NCBI RefSeq assembly: GCF_004916895.1
Contig: NZ_SNTZ01000010.1
Span: forward strand, 34,056 to 98,055
Direction of reading: 5' to 3'
DNA from: Flagellimonas alvinocaridis
GTDB lineage: Bacteria; Bacteroidota; Bacteroidia; Flavobacteriales; Flavobacteriaceae
Length of the DNA: 64,000 nt
Part shown: in pieces, positions 7,716-17,404 of the stretch
Numbering within the stretch: the stretch's first letter is position 1
How the letters are laid out: every line of letters starts with the position of its first letter
Translations under genes and position numbers: made by a program
The notes under the pieces: model-generated
Databases searched by the model: none
Told to the model about the DNA's origin: nothing
The model's input: the letters and a program-made list of their open reading frames with translations, nothing else

Positions 7716-9569
7716 ATGGCAGAAACCCAGTATACCGAGGATAATATTCGTTCACTGGATTGGAAGGAGCATATTCGTATGCGTCCCGGAATGTACATTG
7801 GCAAATTGGGCGATGGCTCTTCTGCCGATGACGGCATCTACATTCTTCTTAAAGAGGTCATCGATAACTGTATTGATGAATTTGTCATGGGGGCCGGGAA
7901 AACCATAGAAATCAACATTAAGGACAACACCGTGCATGTTCGTGACTTTGGTCGGGGCATTCCATTGGGAAAAGTGGTGGATGTGGTCTCCAAAATGAAT
8001 ACTGGAGGTAAATACGATACACGTGCCTTCAAAAAATCCGTGGGACTTAATGGGGTAGGTACCAAGGCCGTGAATGCTTTGTCCAGTTATTTTAGGGTAG
8101 AGTCTACCCGTGATGGACAATCCAAATCTGCAGAATTTGAGACAGGAAATCTTACCAATGAGGAATTTTTGGAGGAAAGTTCAAGACGGAGGGGCACCAA
8201 GGTAAGTTTTGTTCCTGATGAATCCATTTTCAAGAAATATAAATATCGCAACGAGTATGTGGAACGCATGCTCAAGAATTACGTTTACCTAAATCCAGGA
8301 CTCACCATTGTCTTTAATGGCGAAAAATTCCATTCGGAAAACGGGTTAAAGGATTTATTGGAAGACAATAACAATAATGAGGATTTCCTATATCCTATCA
8401 TTCATTTAAAAGGAGATGATATTGAGGTGGCCATGACCCACAGTAAAACCCAATATAGCGAGGAATATCATTCTTTTGTCAACGGCCAGCACACCACCCA
8501 GGGAGGAACCCACCAAGCAGCCTTCCGGGAAGCCGTGGTCAAGACCATTCGGGATTTTTACGGAAAGAATTACGATGCTTCAGATGTAAGAAAGTCAATC
8601 ATTTCTGCCATCTCCATTAAAGTGATGGAACCCGTTTTTGAAAGTCAGACAAAAACCAAATTGGGTTCTACGGACATGGGAGGGGACTTGCCAACTGTGC
8701 GTACGTACATCAACGATTTTCTGGGAACACAGTTGGACAACTACTTGCACAAAAATCCGCAAACCGCTGAAGCCCTGCAGCGTAAGATTGTACAGGCTGA
8801 AAAGGAACGTAAGGAACTTTCAGGTATCCGGAAATTGGCACGTGAACGCGCAAAGAAAGCAAGTTTGCACAACAAAAAACTTAGGGATTGCCGTGTGCAC
8901 CTCCAAGACATGAAAAATGAGCGACGCTTGGACACCACTCTGTTCATTACGGAAGGGGATTCTGCATCCGGCTCCATTACCAAATCCAGGGACGTGAACA
9001 CACAGGCTGTTTTCAGTTTGAGAGGGAAACCCTTGAACTCCTACGGCATGTCCAAAAAGATTGTGTACGAAAACGAGGAGTTCAATCTGCTCCAGGCTGC
9101 CTTGAATATTGAAGAATCCATGGAGGATTTGCGGTACAACAATATTGTAATCGCCACGGATGCCGATGTGGATGGGATGCACATACGGTTGCTGTTAATT
9201 ACCTTTTTTCTGCAATTCTTTCCGGAACTGATCAAGGAAAACCATTTGTACATCCTTCAAACCCCACTTTTTAGGGTTCGAAATAAAAAAGAAACCATTT
9301 ATTGCTATAGTGAAGAGGAAAAAAGAAAAGCCATTGACAAGCTAAGTGGAAAACCAGAGATTACCCGATTTAAGGGATTGGGTGAGATTTCGCCAGATGA
9401 ATTCCAGCATTTCATTGGAGATGACATTCGATTGGAGCCTGTAATGTTGGACAAAGCCATGAGTATAGACAACTTATTGCAGTTCTATATGGGGAAAAAT
9501 ACTCCCGATAGACAGGAATTCATTATAAATAACCTTAAAGTTGAACTTGATTTAGTTGAAGAAAACTAA
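7716..9569 (+). CDS. parE: DNA topoisomerase IV subunit B
   Basis: ATPase subunit of the type IIA topoisomerase that decatenates daughter chromosomes. In the 617-residue product the GHKL ATPase domain shows [10 protein letters not shown] (N51 for Mg-ATP), DFGRGIP and the lid [14 protein letters not shown]. The transducer domain has QTKTKLGS, the switch lysine motif. The TOPRIM domain carries [10 protein letters not shown] near 413 and [10 protein letters not shown] near 481. It lacks the extra TOPRIM insert of proteobacterial GyrB. The partner subunit parC starts 31 bp downstream, which makes ParE, not GyrB, the better call. Confidence 0.93.
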   Translation: MAETQYTEDNIRSLDWKEHIRMRPGMYIGKLGDGSSADDGIYILLKEVIDNCIDEFVMGAGKTIEINIKDNTVHVRDFGRGIPLGKVVDVVSKMNTGGKYDTRAFKKSVGLNGVGTKAVNALSSYFRVESTRDGQSKSAEFETGNLTNEEFLEESSRRRGTKVSFVPDESIFKKYKYRNEYVERMLKNYVYLNPGLTIVFNGEKFHSENGLKDLLEDNNNNEDFLYPIIHLKGDDIEVAMTHSKTQYSEEYHSFVNGQHTTQGGTHQAAFREAVVKTIRDFYGKNYDASDVRKSIISAISIKVMEPVFESQTKTKLGSTDMGGDLPTVRTYINDFLGTQLDNYLHKNPQTAEALQRKIVQAEKERKELSGIRKLARERAKKASLHNKKLRDCRVHLQDMKNERRLDTTLFITEGDSASGSITKSRDVNTQAVFSLRGKPLNSYGMSKKIVYENEEFNLLQAALNIEESMEDLRYNNIVIATDADVDGMHIRLLLITFFLQFFPELIKENHLYILQTPLFRVRNKKETIYCYSEEEKRKAIDKLSGKPEITRFKGLGEISPDEFQHFIGDDIRLEPVMLDKAMSIDNLLQFYMGKNTPDRQEFIINNLKVELDLVEEN

Positions 9570-9600
9570 CTGTAAAACAAATAAATACACATCCTTCTGA

Positions 9601-12228
9601 ATGGAAGAGAACGAAGAACTGAATGATGAAGGCTTAGAGAATCAGGATACCTCCCAAGATAGCTTGGTAAAAGTTACTGGGATGTACAAGGACTGGTTTT
9701 TGGATTATGCTTCGTACGTAATCCTGGAACGTGCCGTACCAGCAATTGAAGATGGATTTAAACCAGTGCAACGGAGAATCATGCACGCTCTCAAAGAACT
9801 GGATGACGGCCGTTACAACAAGGTGGCCAACGTGGTAGGACATACCATGCAATACCACCCCCATGGAGATGCCAGCATTGCTGATGCCATGGTTCAAATA
9901 GGGCAGAAAGACCTTTTAATTGATACACAGGGAAACTGGGGAAATATTTTAACAGGTGACGGGGCCGCCGCACCAAGATATATTGAGGCCCGGCTTTCCA
10001 AATTTGGCCTTGAGGTTGTCTATAGCCCCAAGATAACGGAATGGCAGCTATCCTATGACGGTAGAAAAAAAGAACCCATACACTTACCGGTCAAATTTCC
10101 TTTGCTTCTTGCCCAAGGTGCGGAGGGAATTGCGGTTGGGCTTTCAACCAAGATACTACCACATAATTTTATAGAACTTATTGATGCTTCCATAAAACAC
10201 CTTAAAGGTCAACGGTTCACTATATATCCCGACTTTCCCACTGGCGGAATCATTGATGTGACCAATTATAATGAAGGGGTTAGAGGCGGAAAAATACGGG
10301 TCAGGGCAAAGATTTCGGCTCTGGACAAAAATACGTTGGTCATCAACGAAATACCATATGGCACCAATACATCTTCTTTAATTGATTCCATCCTTAAAGC
10401 TAATGACAAGGGGAAGATCAAGATCAAAAAAATAGAGGACAACACAGCTGCAGAAGTTGAAATTCTGGTTCATCTGCCCAGCGGTCTTTCACCCGATAAA
10501 ACTATTGATGCCCTCTATGCATTTACCGCATGCGAATCCTCCATTTCGCCATTGGGCTGTATCATAGAGGACAATAAACCCCTGTTCATTGGGGTCAAGG
10601 AAATGCTTGAGCGATCCACGGACAATACGGTGGAGTTATTGAAATCCGAATTGGAAATTCAATTGAGTGAGTTGGAAGAGCAATGGCATTTTGCCTCCTT
10701 GGAACGAATTTTCATAGAGAATAGAATCTACCGGGACATTGAGGAAGAAGAGACTTGGGAAGGAGTGATTGCTGCCATAGACAAAGGATTGAAACCATTT
10801 ACCAAGAATTTAAAAAGAGCAGTTACCGAAGAAGACATTGTCCGTTTAACAGAGATTCGCATTAAGCGTATCTCCAAGTTCGATTTAGAGAAAGCCCAAC
10901 AACTTATCGATAGTTTGGACGAACGTATTGCCCAAACCAAGCACCACTTGGAACATTTGGTAGAATATGCCATAGACTATTTCAAAGAGTTGAAAAAGAA
11001 ATATGGGGCTGGTCGTGAAAGACAGTCAGAGATTAAAGTTTTCGATGACATCGAGGCTACCAAGGTGGTCATTAGAAACACAAAACTCTATGTAAACCGA
11101 GAAGAAGGTTTTATAGGAACGTCGCTTAAGCGCGACGAGTATGTAACTGATTGTAGCGATATCGATGATATTATTGTCTTTACGAAGAGCGGGGAAATGA
11201 TGGTCACAAAGGTAGACTCCAAAGTCTTTGTAGGCAAAAACATCATCCACGTGGCTGTGTTTAAGAAAAAGGACAAGCGTACGGTCTATAACATGATCTA
11301 TAAAGAAGGTAAAGGGGGCTCCAGTTACATTAAAAGATTTAATGTCACCAGCATTACCCGGGATAAAATCTACCCATTGGCTGGGGACAAGGCCTCTTCT
11401 GAAGTACTTTATTTTTCAGCCAATCCCAATGGAGAAGCAGAAGTCATTACAGTACTCTTGCGGCAATCCGGGAGTATCAAAAAACTGAAATGGGATTTGG
11501 ACTTTGCGGATGTACTTATTAAAGGCAGGGCATCCAAAGGAAACTTGGTCACCAAATACAGTGTCAAGAGAATAGAATTGAAAGAAAAAGGAGTTTCTAC
11601 CCTAAAACCGAGAAAAATCTGGTTTGATGATATCGTAGGGAGACTAAATGTTGATGGAAGGGGAGAACTATTGGGAGACTTTAAAGGAGACGACTTACTT
11701 CTGGTCATAGATCAAAAAGGAACGGTAAGGACCATTCCTCCAGATTTGTCTACCCATTTTAATGAAGATATGATCGTGCTGGAAAAATGGCACCCCAAAA
11801 AACCCATATCCGTAGTGCATTTTGAAGGTGAAAAAGAGCGTTATTACCTCAAACGGTTCTTAGTGGAGAACCCCAACAAAGAAGAATTGGTAATTTCTGA
11901 GCATCCGAAATCATTTATGGAACAGGTGTCAACAGATTGGCGACCCATATTAGAGATAGAATTCGTGAAACCTAGAGGTAAAGATGCCAAACCCAATCTT
12001 CAGGTGAATGTTGAAGATTTTATTTCCGTTAAAGGGATAAAAGCAATTGGAAATCAACTTACTACGGAAAAAGTAAAGAACATCAATGCATTGGAACCAT
12101 TACCATTTGAAGAACCCGAGGACACCAAAGCAGAGGACTTGGAAGTGGTGGATGAAGAAAGTGTGGATGTTGACAAAACCGAATCCGAACCTAAAAAAGA
12201 TAGTTCTGACCAAACCTCTTTGTTTTAA
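9601..12228 (+). CDS. parC: DNA topoisomerase IV subunit A
   Basis: DNA breakage-reunion subunit working with ParE. The 875-residue protein has the winged-helix domain with PVQRRIMHAL near 55-64 and the catalytic R126-Y127 in APRYIEARLS, the tower and a long coiled coil (about 340-470), then a beta-pinwheel C-terminal region from about 480. The last roughly 65 residues are strongly acidic (EDTKAEDLEVVDEESVDVDK), a tail common in this lineage. The start at 9601 is 31 bp behind parE, so the two are co-transcribed. Confidence 0.93.
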   Translation: MEENEELNDEGLENQDTSQDSLVKVTGMYKDWFLDYASYVILERAVPAIEDGFKPVQRRIMHALKELDDGRYNKVANVVGHTMQYHPHGDASIADAMVQIGQKDLLIDTQGNWGNILTGDGAAAPRYIEARLSKFGLEVVYSPKITEWQLSYDGRKKEPIHLPVKFPLLLAQGAEGIAVGLSTKILPHNFIELIDASIKHLKGQRFTIYPDFPTGGIIDVTNYNEGVRGGKIRVRAKISALDKNTLVINEIPYGTNTSSLIDSILKANDKGKIKIKKIEDNTAAEVEILVHLPSGLSPDKTIDALYAFTACESSISPLGCIIEDNKPLFIGVKEMLERSTDNTVELLKSELEIQLSELEEQWHFASLERIFIENRIYRDIEEEETWEGVIAAIDKGLKPFTKNLKRAVTEEDIVRLTEIRIKRISKFDLEKAQQLIDSLDERIAQTKHHLEHLVEYAIDYFKELKKKYGAGRERQSEIKVFDDIEATKVVIRNTKLYVNREEGFIGTSLKRDEYVTDCSDIDDIIVFTKSGEMMVTKVDSKVFVGKNIIHVAVFKKKDKRTVYNMIYKEGKGGSSYIKRFNVTSITRDKIYPLAGDKASSEVLYFSANPNGEAEVITVLLRQSGSIKKLKWDLDFADVLIKGRASKGNLVTKYSVKRIELKEKGVSTLKPRKIWFDDIVGRLNVDGRGELLGDFKGDDLLLVIDQKGTVRTIPPDLSTHFNEDMIVLEKWHPKKPISVVHFEGEKERYYLKRFLVENPNKEELVISEHPKSFMEQVSTDWRPILEIEFVKPRGKDAKPNLQVNVEDFISVKGIKAIGNQLTTEKVKNINALEPLPFEEPEDTKAEDLEVVDEESVDVDKTESEPKKDSSDQTSLF

Positions 12229-12298
12229 AGTAATTTCTACCTATATTCTCAACCGAACATAATTATAAAAAATCCTAACCCCATAGCATAGATACTTT

Positions 12299-13255
12299 AT
12301 GGATTTCACCAACCCGCTGGTATATGGCGTACCGGTTTTTATTGCCTTCATCTTAGTTGAACTCACTTATAGTAAAACCCATGGAGACGACCATCTGTAT
12401 GATTGGAAGGATTTAGCCGCAAGCGGGTTTATGGGTATAGGCTCTGCCATATTGGGACCTTTGTTCAAGGTAGTTTTCGCGATTGTATTATTTAAAGCCA
12501 CCTATGCTTTTTTTAATCCCGAGATAGATGGGGTAAGGCAAAACTTGCTGGGCTATGAGTCTTTTGGTTATGCATGGTATGTTTGGATACTTTGTCAGTT
12601 GGCCGACGATTTTACCTATTATTGGTTTCACAGGGCCAACCATGAGATTCGTATTTTGTGGGCAGCCCACATCGTACATCATTCCTCTGATAATTTTAAT
12701 TTAGGTACAGCCGTTAGAAATGGATGGTTCACAATTTTATACAAGCCTTTATTCTATATGTGGATGCCAGCTATTGGTTTTCCGCCTGAAATGGTAGTGG
12801 TTTGTCTAGGTATTGAGGCACTATGGCAATTTCAGTTGCATTCCGTATACATCCCTAAGCTTGGTTTTCTGGAAAAGTTCTTAAATACCCACACCATGCA
12901 CCAAGTGCACCACGCCCAAAATGTTGAGTATTTGGATAAAAACCACGGCGGTTTCCTCAATATTTTTGACAAGGTATTCGGAACATGGAAAGAGCTGGAT
13001 GATGACATTGATGTTAAATACGGCGTAATCCACTCTCCAAACTCCTATAATCCGGTAGTAATTCTGACCCATGAGTTCAAGGATATCTGGAATGATGTAA
13101 AGAAGGTGGATAAACTATCACACAAACTTATGTACATTTTTGGACCTCCTGGATGGAGCCATGATGGAAGCACCCTAACCGTAAAACAGCAGCAAAAACT
13201 GTTTGAAGAACATCGAGAAGCTCATCCTGAACTTGTCTACCAGCGCCCTAACTAA
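12299..13255 (+). CDS. Sterol desaturase / fatty acid hydroxylase family membrane protein
   Basis: 318-residue integral membrane protein with the eight-histidine signature of di-iron membrane oxygenases: HRANH (111-115), HIVHH (124-128) and HTMHQVHH (198-205). Hydrophobic segments at about 8-24, 45-75, 90-108 and 150-172 flank the boxes. Family members hydroxylate or desaturate sterols, carotenoids or fatty acids; the substrate here cannot be read from sequence. It follows parC by 70 bp and is convergent with terC (7-bp gap). Confidence 0.85.
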   Translation: MDFTNPLVYGVPVFIAFILVELTYSKTHGDDHLYDWKDLAASGFMGIGSAILGPLFKVVFAIVLFKATYAFFNPEIDGVRQNLLGYESFGYAWYVWILCQLADDFTYYWFHRANHEIRILWAAHIVHHSSDNFNLGTAVRNGWFTILYKPLFYMWMPAIGFPPEMVVVCLGIEALWQFQLHSVYIPKLGFLEKFLNTHTMHQVHHAQNVEYLDKNHGGFLNIFDKVFGTWKELDDDIDVKYGVIHSPNSYNPVVILTHEFKDIWNDVKKVDKLSHKLMYIFGPPGWSHDGSTLTVKQQQKLFEEHREAHPELVYQRPN

Positions 13256-13262
13256 CTTTAGG

Positions 13263-14078
13263 TCAATTATTTTCGATGGTTTCCTGTTCTGGAGTTTTGT
13301 TTTTCTGCATTCTTAGATTTAAGAACTCCACCATTAAAGAGAACGCAATGGCAAAATAAAGATACCCTTTGGGTATTGCCCCAACCTCGTTGCCAAACAC
13401 AACCAGATGTGATAGGTGGGCAGCTTCGGCAATCAGCATAAACCCAATAAGAATCAGAAAGGAGAGCCCCAACACTTGTATTGATGGATGACGATTCACG
13501 AACTCCCCGACAGGGTTAGCAAACAGCATCATAATAACAACAGAGATAACCACTGCGGTAACCATAAGCACCAATGCATCTGTTGGATTGGGGGAAATTC
13601 CATTGGTCATTCCTATTGCCGTTAAAATGGAATCAAATGAAAATACAATGTTGATCACGGTAATCTGAACAATGGCGTTCGTCAAGGACGAAGACCTTGA
13701 TTTTTCAACTTCACGCTCATCATGACCACGGTCCTCTATCTTTTCGTGAATTTCTTTGGTACTCTTGTACAAAAGGAACAATCCCCCAAGAAACAGGATA
13801 ATAGCCTGCCAGCTAATGCCACCCGTGACCCAAGATTCATCAAGAAGCATGAAAGGTTTTTTCATCTTAGTAAGCCAGGTAATTCCAAACAACAGTAAAA
13901 TTCGCATTACCATTGCAAGTACCAACCCAATGTTGGTCGCTTTTCTTCGATCTCTTTTTTCCAGTTTGCCGGCGGCAATGGAAATGAAAATGATGTTGTC
14001 TATCCCCAGTACAATTTCCAAGAAGGTCAAGGTTATCAAGGCCATCCAGGCATCTGGGCTGGAAAAAATTTCAAACAT
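13263..14078 (-). CDS. TerC family integral membrane protein
   Basis: 271 residues with seven or so membrane segments and the TerC motif FLEIVLGIDNIIFISI near 19-34, including acidic residues inside the membrane. A cytoplasmic charged loop (KSTKEIHEKIEDRGHDEREVEKSR, in pieces) splits the two halves, and the second half repeats the fold (VINIVFSFDSILTAIGM). Relatives are implicated in metal (manganese) export and in tellurite resistance; substrate here is inferred only from family. It ends a minus-strand set of XRE regulator, lipoprotein, TerC with gaps of 2 and 32 bp. Confidence 0.88.
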   Translation of the reverse strand: MFEIFSSPDAWMALITLTFLEIVLGIDNIIFISIAAGKLEKRDRRKATNIGLVLAMVMRILLLFGITWLTKMKKPFMLLDESWVTGGISWQAIILFLGGLFLLYKSTKEIHEKIEDRGHDEREVEKSRSSSLTNAIVQITVINIVFSFDSILTAIGMTNGISPNPTDALVLMVTAVVISVVIMMLFANPVGEFVNRHPSIQVLGLSFLILIGFMLIAEAAHLSHLVVFGNEVGAIPKGYLYFAIAFSLMVEFLNLRMQKNKTPEQETIENN

Positions 14079-14080
14079 GG

Positions 14081-14458
14081 TCAGTGTGTTTTATATGCGG
14101 TTCCCCTAAATTTTCGTTTGTCGCCAATGGCACTATATTCAAATGTATAAGAAGAATCCGTAGTGGTCAAGATTTTTATATGGATTGATTTTTCCTCTGC
14201 CTTACTCTTTGGGTTAATGTTCTTGAGAACATACTCACAGTCATTGATCCACCGAACTGTTGATGTGTCCTGTTTGCCTTCATAAAAATCAACTTCGGTA
14301 TCCAAAGTCCTATGAAAGGTGGTTTTCTTTTCTTCACCATCAACCATGGCAGTGAAGGTAAACTCACCCGTCTTAAAATTTGCGCAATTGCGTTGTGGAG
14401 ACTGACCACAGGCTATAAAGATTAAAAAAATCCCGATGGAGAAAAAGTATTTTACCAT
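14081..14458 (-). CDS. Small lipoprotein of unknown function
   Basis: From the ATG at 14458 the product is 125 residues: a signal peptide MVKYFFSIGIFLIFIAC with lipid-attachment Cys about residue 17, then a compact beta-rich domain (KTGEFTFTAMVDGEE, TSTVRWINDCEYVLK, YTFEYSAIGDKRKFRG). A start 36 bp upstream (14494) is possible but puts 12 non-signal residues in front, so I reject it. I recall flavobacterial relatives carrying the label DNA topoisomerase IV; nothing in the sequence supports that, and the label probably comes from the neighbouring parEC. Its stop is 2 bp before the terC start, so the two are translated from one message. Confidence 0.75.
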   Translation of the reverse strand: MVKYFFSIGIFLIFIACGQSPQRNCANFKTGEFTFTAMVDGEEKKTTFHRTLDTEVDFYEGKQDTSTVRWINDCEYVLKNINPKSKAEEKSIHIKILTTTDSSYTFEYSAIGDKRKFRGTAYKTH

Positions 14459-14490
14459 AGTGGCAAAGTAACGGAAAGAACTAAAGCGGG

Positions 14491-14886
14491 TCAATCATTT
14501 TTTGGGAGAAACGACTCAAAAGTGCCGTCTTCGTAAAAAACTACAATTTTTGAAGGCGCGTGAGATTTATTTTCATTCTTTGAAATTTTCTTTTTTGGCT
14601 CTTCCATATCAAAATTAGAGCTTTTAGGCAATGGTGCGGCGAACATTTCTTGACTGTCTTCAGGATCTGAGGGGAAATTTCCAATTCCCATTAGAAGCCA
14701 ATACAGATTAACGCTAGGGTAGGCGTCCACCAATTTCATTACAAAATCCAAACTAGGTTTATTGCGCCCATTGAGCAAATGGGAGATACTGGATCGTTGT
14801 ACACCAATCTCATCTGCAAAGGCAGATACCGTTAAACCGTAGTGCTCCATTATTGATTGTATACGTGGAAGGATGTCGTTATTCAC
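14491..14886 (-). CDS. XRE-family transcriptional regulator
   Basis: A helix-turn-helix domain occupies the first 60 or so residues: RIQSIMEHYGLTVSAFADE, then GVQRSSISHLLNGRNKPSL, which is a classic Cro/CI-type recognition helix. A hydrophilic linker (EEPKKKISKNENK) and a short C-terminal strand (KIVVFYEDGTFESFLP) follow. I choose GTG at 14886 (131 residues) because helix 1 needs the residues before the ATG at 14853; a TTG at 14958 would add 24 implausible residues. The gene heads the minus-strand set with the lipoprotein and TerC. An exact 15-bp repeat covers its start codon and recurs 157 bp upstream, suggesting autoregulation. Confidence 0.8.
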   Translation of the reverse strand: MNNDILPRIQSIMEHYGLTVSAFADEIGVQRSSISHLLNGRNKPSLDFVMKLVDAYPSVNLYWLLMGIGNFPSDPEDSQEMFAAPLPKSSNFDMEEPKKKISKNENKSHAPSKIVVFYEDGTFESFLPKND

Positions 14887-15050
14887 AAATGTAAATTTAT
14901 AAATTTGAAGATACACATAAATCCAATAGATGCCAGAAAACCGTTGGTTAAAATCCAATCAATATATAAGTTTTAATTCATATAATATACTTTAAAAGTC
15001 TCTTTTACAATTAGTTGGCATTCATTCGAAATTTTTTATTCACAAATGTA
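14879..15050. repeat. 15-bp direct repeat flanking the XRE promoter region
   Basis: TTATTCACAAATGTA occurs exactly at 14879-14893 (over the XRE start codon) and 15036-15050. Read on the minus strand each contains TACATTTG, a -7 type box. The core TACAAATGTA has palindromic arms TACA/TGTA. Candidate operator or duplicated promoter. Confidence 0.6.
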
Positions 15051-15082
15051 TCAAAGCGCATTTTCCAGTACGACATACCTGA

Positions 15083-15121
15083 TATATTTGTAACAAATAG
15101 CTACTTTATGGAATACATTTG
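15083..15121 (+). promoter_or_regulatory. Tandem -7 boxes for the M14 peptidase gene
   Basis: TATATTTG at 15083-15090 and TACATTTG at 15114-15121, both TAnnTTTG, 79 and 48 bp before the ATG at 15169. The TTTG of the first could act as the -33 element of the second (23-bp spacing). Confidence 0.5.
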
Positions 15122-15168
15122 TAAACTTTTCAAAGATTACTTTTGTATGCTTTAAGTTTAGCTACGCT

Positions 15169-16275
15169 ATGATTGAGCATTCCAAATACAAGGAGCCTAA
15201 CTTAAAGGACAGGTACATTACATTAGATATGTTAATGCCCTGTTTTAAAAAAGTGGCTTCATCATCGTTAAGGGTATTGGGGAAATCTGTACAAGGTGAC
15301 CCCATAAGTGCATTTACATTGGGGCATGGTAAGCACAGAGTGCTTATGTGGTCTCAAATGCATGGAAACGAATCCACAACCACAAAGGCGGTTTGGGATA
15401 TGGTAAACTATTTGCAGGGCAACGAAACGCTTGCAAAAACTATTCTTGATTCTTGTACCCTTATGGTAGTTCCCATGCTTAATCCTGACGGCGCAAAGGC
15501 TTACACAAGGGTAAATGCCAATCAGATTGATTTGAACAGGGATGCGCAACAACGCTCACAACCTGAGAGCAAGGTACTGAGAGAACTTTTTGAAGCATTT
15601 AAGCCTGATTTTTGCTTTAACCTACATGACCAGCGCACACTTTTCAGTGCTGGATCGGCTAAAAAACCGGCAACGGTTTCCTTCCTGTCACCTGCTAGCA
15701 ACGAGCAGCGTGATGTGACTCCGAGTAGGGAAGTAGCCATGAAGCTGATTGTGGCCATGAACAGGGTCTTGCAAGAGTTGATTCCAGGCCAGGTTGGACG
15801 TTATGATGATGGCTTCAATGCCAATTGCGTAGGGGATGCATTTCAAATGCAGGGTGTACCCACTATACTTTTTGAGGCAGGTCATTATGAAAAAGACTAC
15901 ATGCGTGAGCACACGCGAGAGTACATATTCCATGCACTCATGGCCGCTTTGGATACTATTTCCAAAGAAAAAATAGATGCGCAGCGTACTGAGGATTATT
16001 ACCGGATTCCGGAAAATGAAAAATGTTTTTTTGATATTTTAATCCAAAACCCACAAACAATCAATTCTAATTTGGAAAAAGGTTCCCGTATTGGTATCCG
16101 TTTTCAGGAAATTTTGGAAGGAAACGCAATTCAGTTTAAACCGGAGCTTGCTGAAATTGGTAAACTAGAGGGTTTTTTTGGCCATGAGACGTTTAACTGT
16201 TTAAATAAAAAGGATTTGGAACAGCTGTCCAAGCACAATGAAATCATGGCTTTGATCAAAAGGATTGAAAAATAG
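15169..16275 (+). CDS. M14 family zinc carboxypeptidase
   Basis: Cytoplasmic-looking (no signal peptide) 368-residue metallopeptidase of the M14 clan. Zinc ligands: H65 and E68 in MHGNE and H153 in NLHDQRTLF. Substrate-binding Asn-Arg are at 123-124 (DLNRDA), and E236 in ILFEAGHYEKDY is the likely general base. Residues after about 270 form an extra C-terminal region of unknown use. Substrate may be peptide or amidated small molecule; the family includes succinylglutamate desuccinylase-like enzymes. Divergent from the XRE gene across a 282-bp promoter-rich gap. Confidence 0.85.
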   Translation: MIEHSKYKEPNLKDRYITLDMLMPCFKKVASSSLRVLGKSVQGDPISAFTLGHGKHRVLMWSQMHGNESTTTKAVWDMVNYLQGNETLAKTILDSCTLMVVPMLNPDGAKAYTRVNANQIDLNRDAQQRSQPESKVLRELFEAFKPDFCFNLHDQRTLFSAGSAKKPATVSFLSPASNEQRDVTPSREVAMKLIVAMNRVLQELIPGQVGRYDDGFNANCVGDAFQMQGVPTILFEAGHYEKDYMREHTREYIFHALMAALDTISKEKIDAQRTEDYYRIPENEKCFFDILIQNPQTINSNLEKGSRIGIRFQEILEGNAIQFKPELAEIGKLEGFFGHETFNCLNKKDLEQLSKHNEIMALIKRIEK

Positions 16276-16350
16276 GCAGCTAACTTTTATAACTTCTTGC
16301 ATTTTATTTAAAAAAGAAGCATTTTTATTACGTTAATTTCTTTATTTAAC

Positions 16351-16358
16351 TAATTTTG
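16351..16358 (+). promoter_or_regulatory. Putative -7 box of the Lrp-type gene
   Basis: TAATTTTG, 17 bp before the ATG at 16376; matches TAnnTTTG. Confidence 0.45.
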
Positions 16359-16375
16359 CTGTTAAATTCAATGTA

Positions 16376-16855
16376 ATGACCAAAGTAAAACTAGACGAAA
16401 TCGACCATCAGATATTAGATATGCTGATCGATAACACCCGTACACCCTTTACTGATATTGCTAAGAAACTGTTGATTTCCGCAGGAACAGTACACGTTAG
16501 GGTGAAGAAAATGGAAGAATCAGGAATCATCAAAGGTTCCTCACTTACATTGGATTATGTAAAGCTGGGCTACTCGTTCATTGCCTATGTGGGAATCTTT
16601 CTTGAGAAAACCCATCAGACCAAGTTTGTGCTGGAGCGGCTTAACCAAATTCCATATGTAACTGTTGCCCATATTACCACGGGTAAGTTCAATATTTTCT
16701 GTAAGATTCGGGCCAAGGACACCACTCATGCCAAAAATATCATCTTTAAGATTGATGACATTGACGGTATCAGCAGGACCGAAACCATGATATCATTGGA
16801 AGAAAGCATCAATGACAAGAAGCGTTTGATGCATACCATTTTCAACGAACTGTAA
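16376..16855 (+). CDS. Lrp/AsnC family transcriptional regulator
   Basis: 159 residues: an N-terminal winged HTH (about 5-55, DEIDHQILDMLIDNTRTPF, then SAGTVHVRVKKMEESGII) and a C-terminal RAM/AsnC ligand-binding domain (about 68-145, VTVAHITTGKFNIFCKIRAKD), the octamer-forming module that senses amino acids. It stands alone between its own promoter box and a terminator that overlaps its stop codon. Targets unknown. The M14 peptidase upstream and proline dehydrogenase nearby make amino-acid sensing reasonable but unproven. Confidence 0.9.
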   Translation: MTKVKLDEIDHQILDMLIDNTRTPFTDIAKKLLISAGTVHVRVKKMEESGIIKGSSLTLDYVKLGYSFIAYVGIFLEKTHQTKFVLERLNQIPYVTVAHITTGKFNIFCKIRAKDTTHAKNIIFKIDDIDGISRTETMISLEESINDKKRLMHTIFNEL

Positions 16856-16871
16856 TTCTACAGTTCTTTTT
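16847..16871 (+). terminator. Intrinsic terminator overlapping the Lrp-type gene's stop codon
   Basis: Perfect 8-bp stem GAACTGTA (16847-16854) with TACAGTTC (16859-16866), 4-nt loop, then five T. The stop codon TAA (16853-16855) sits at the top of the left arm. Confidence 0.8.
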
Positions 16872-16879
16872 ATCGCCTT

Positions 16880-17395
16880 ATGAAAAGTTCAGAATTACCG
16901 TCTTCTGAGTATAGTCCTTTTTACCATAAATATATACTCGCCTTGGGGGATGTATCCTTAATGGATGAACTGCAAAAGGGAAAAGAACGATTTCTTTCCT
17001 TTTTGGAAAAACTGCCCGAAGATAAATTGGGGCATGCCTACGTCGAAGGAAAATGGACCTTGGCAGAATTGGTAGTGCATATTATTGATGCAGAAAGAGT
17101 TTTTCAATATAGAGCGCTTCGATTTGCAAGAAATGACAAGACCCCCTTACCTGGTTTCGAACAAGACGACTATGTTCCCCAATCCAATGCCTCCAAAAGA
17201 ACCATAAAAGATTTGATGGAAGAGTACAAGGCGGTTCGGGACTCCACTATTTTGTTGTTTCAATCTTTTGATGAAGAGGCTTTGAAAAGAGTAGGGGTTT
17301 CCAGTGGTTCGCCCTTGAGCACAAGGGCCACGGGATTCATTATAAGTGGCCACCAAGCTCATCACCTTAAGATTATTACCGAAAGATATCTTTAG
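16880..17395 (+). CDS. DinB-like metal-binding four-helix protein
   Basis: 171 residues with the DinB/YfiT-type four-helix fold. The three candidate metal His are in VVHIIDAERVFQYRALRF and the C-terminal GHQAHHLKII. An aromatic-acidic middle (PGFEQDDYVPQS) is typical for the family, whose members include bacillithiol- and mycothiol-dependent transferases; the actual reaction is unknown. It begins 8 bp after the terminator of the Lrp-type gene and converges on the small acidic protein. A second DinB-like gene lies in the his operon (44635). Confidence 0.8.
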   Translation: MKSSELPSSEYSPFYHKYILALGDVSLMDELQKGKERFLSFLEKLPEDKLGHAYVEGKWTLAELVVHIIDAERVFQYRALRFARNDKTPLPGFEQDDYVPQSNASKRTIKDLMEEYKAVRDSTILLFQSFDEEALKRVGVSSGSPLSTRATGFIISGHQAHHLKIITERYL

Positions 17396-17404
17396 CGTAA
17401 AATT

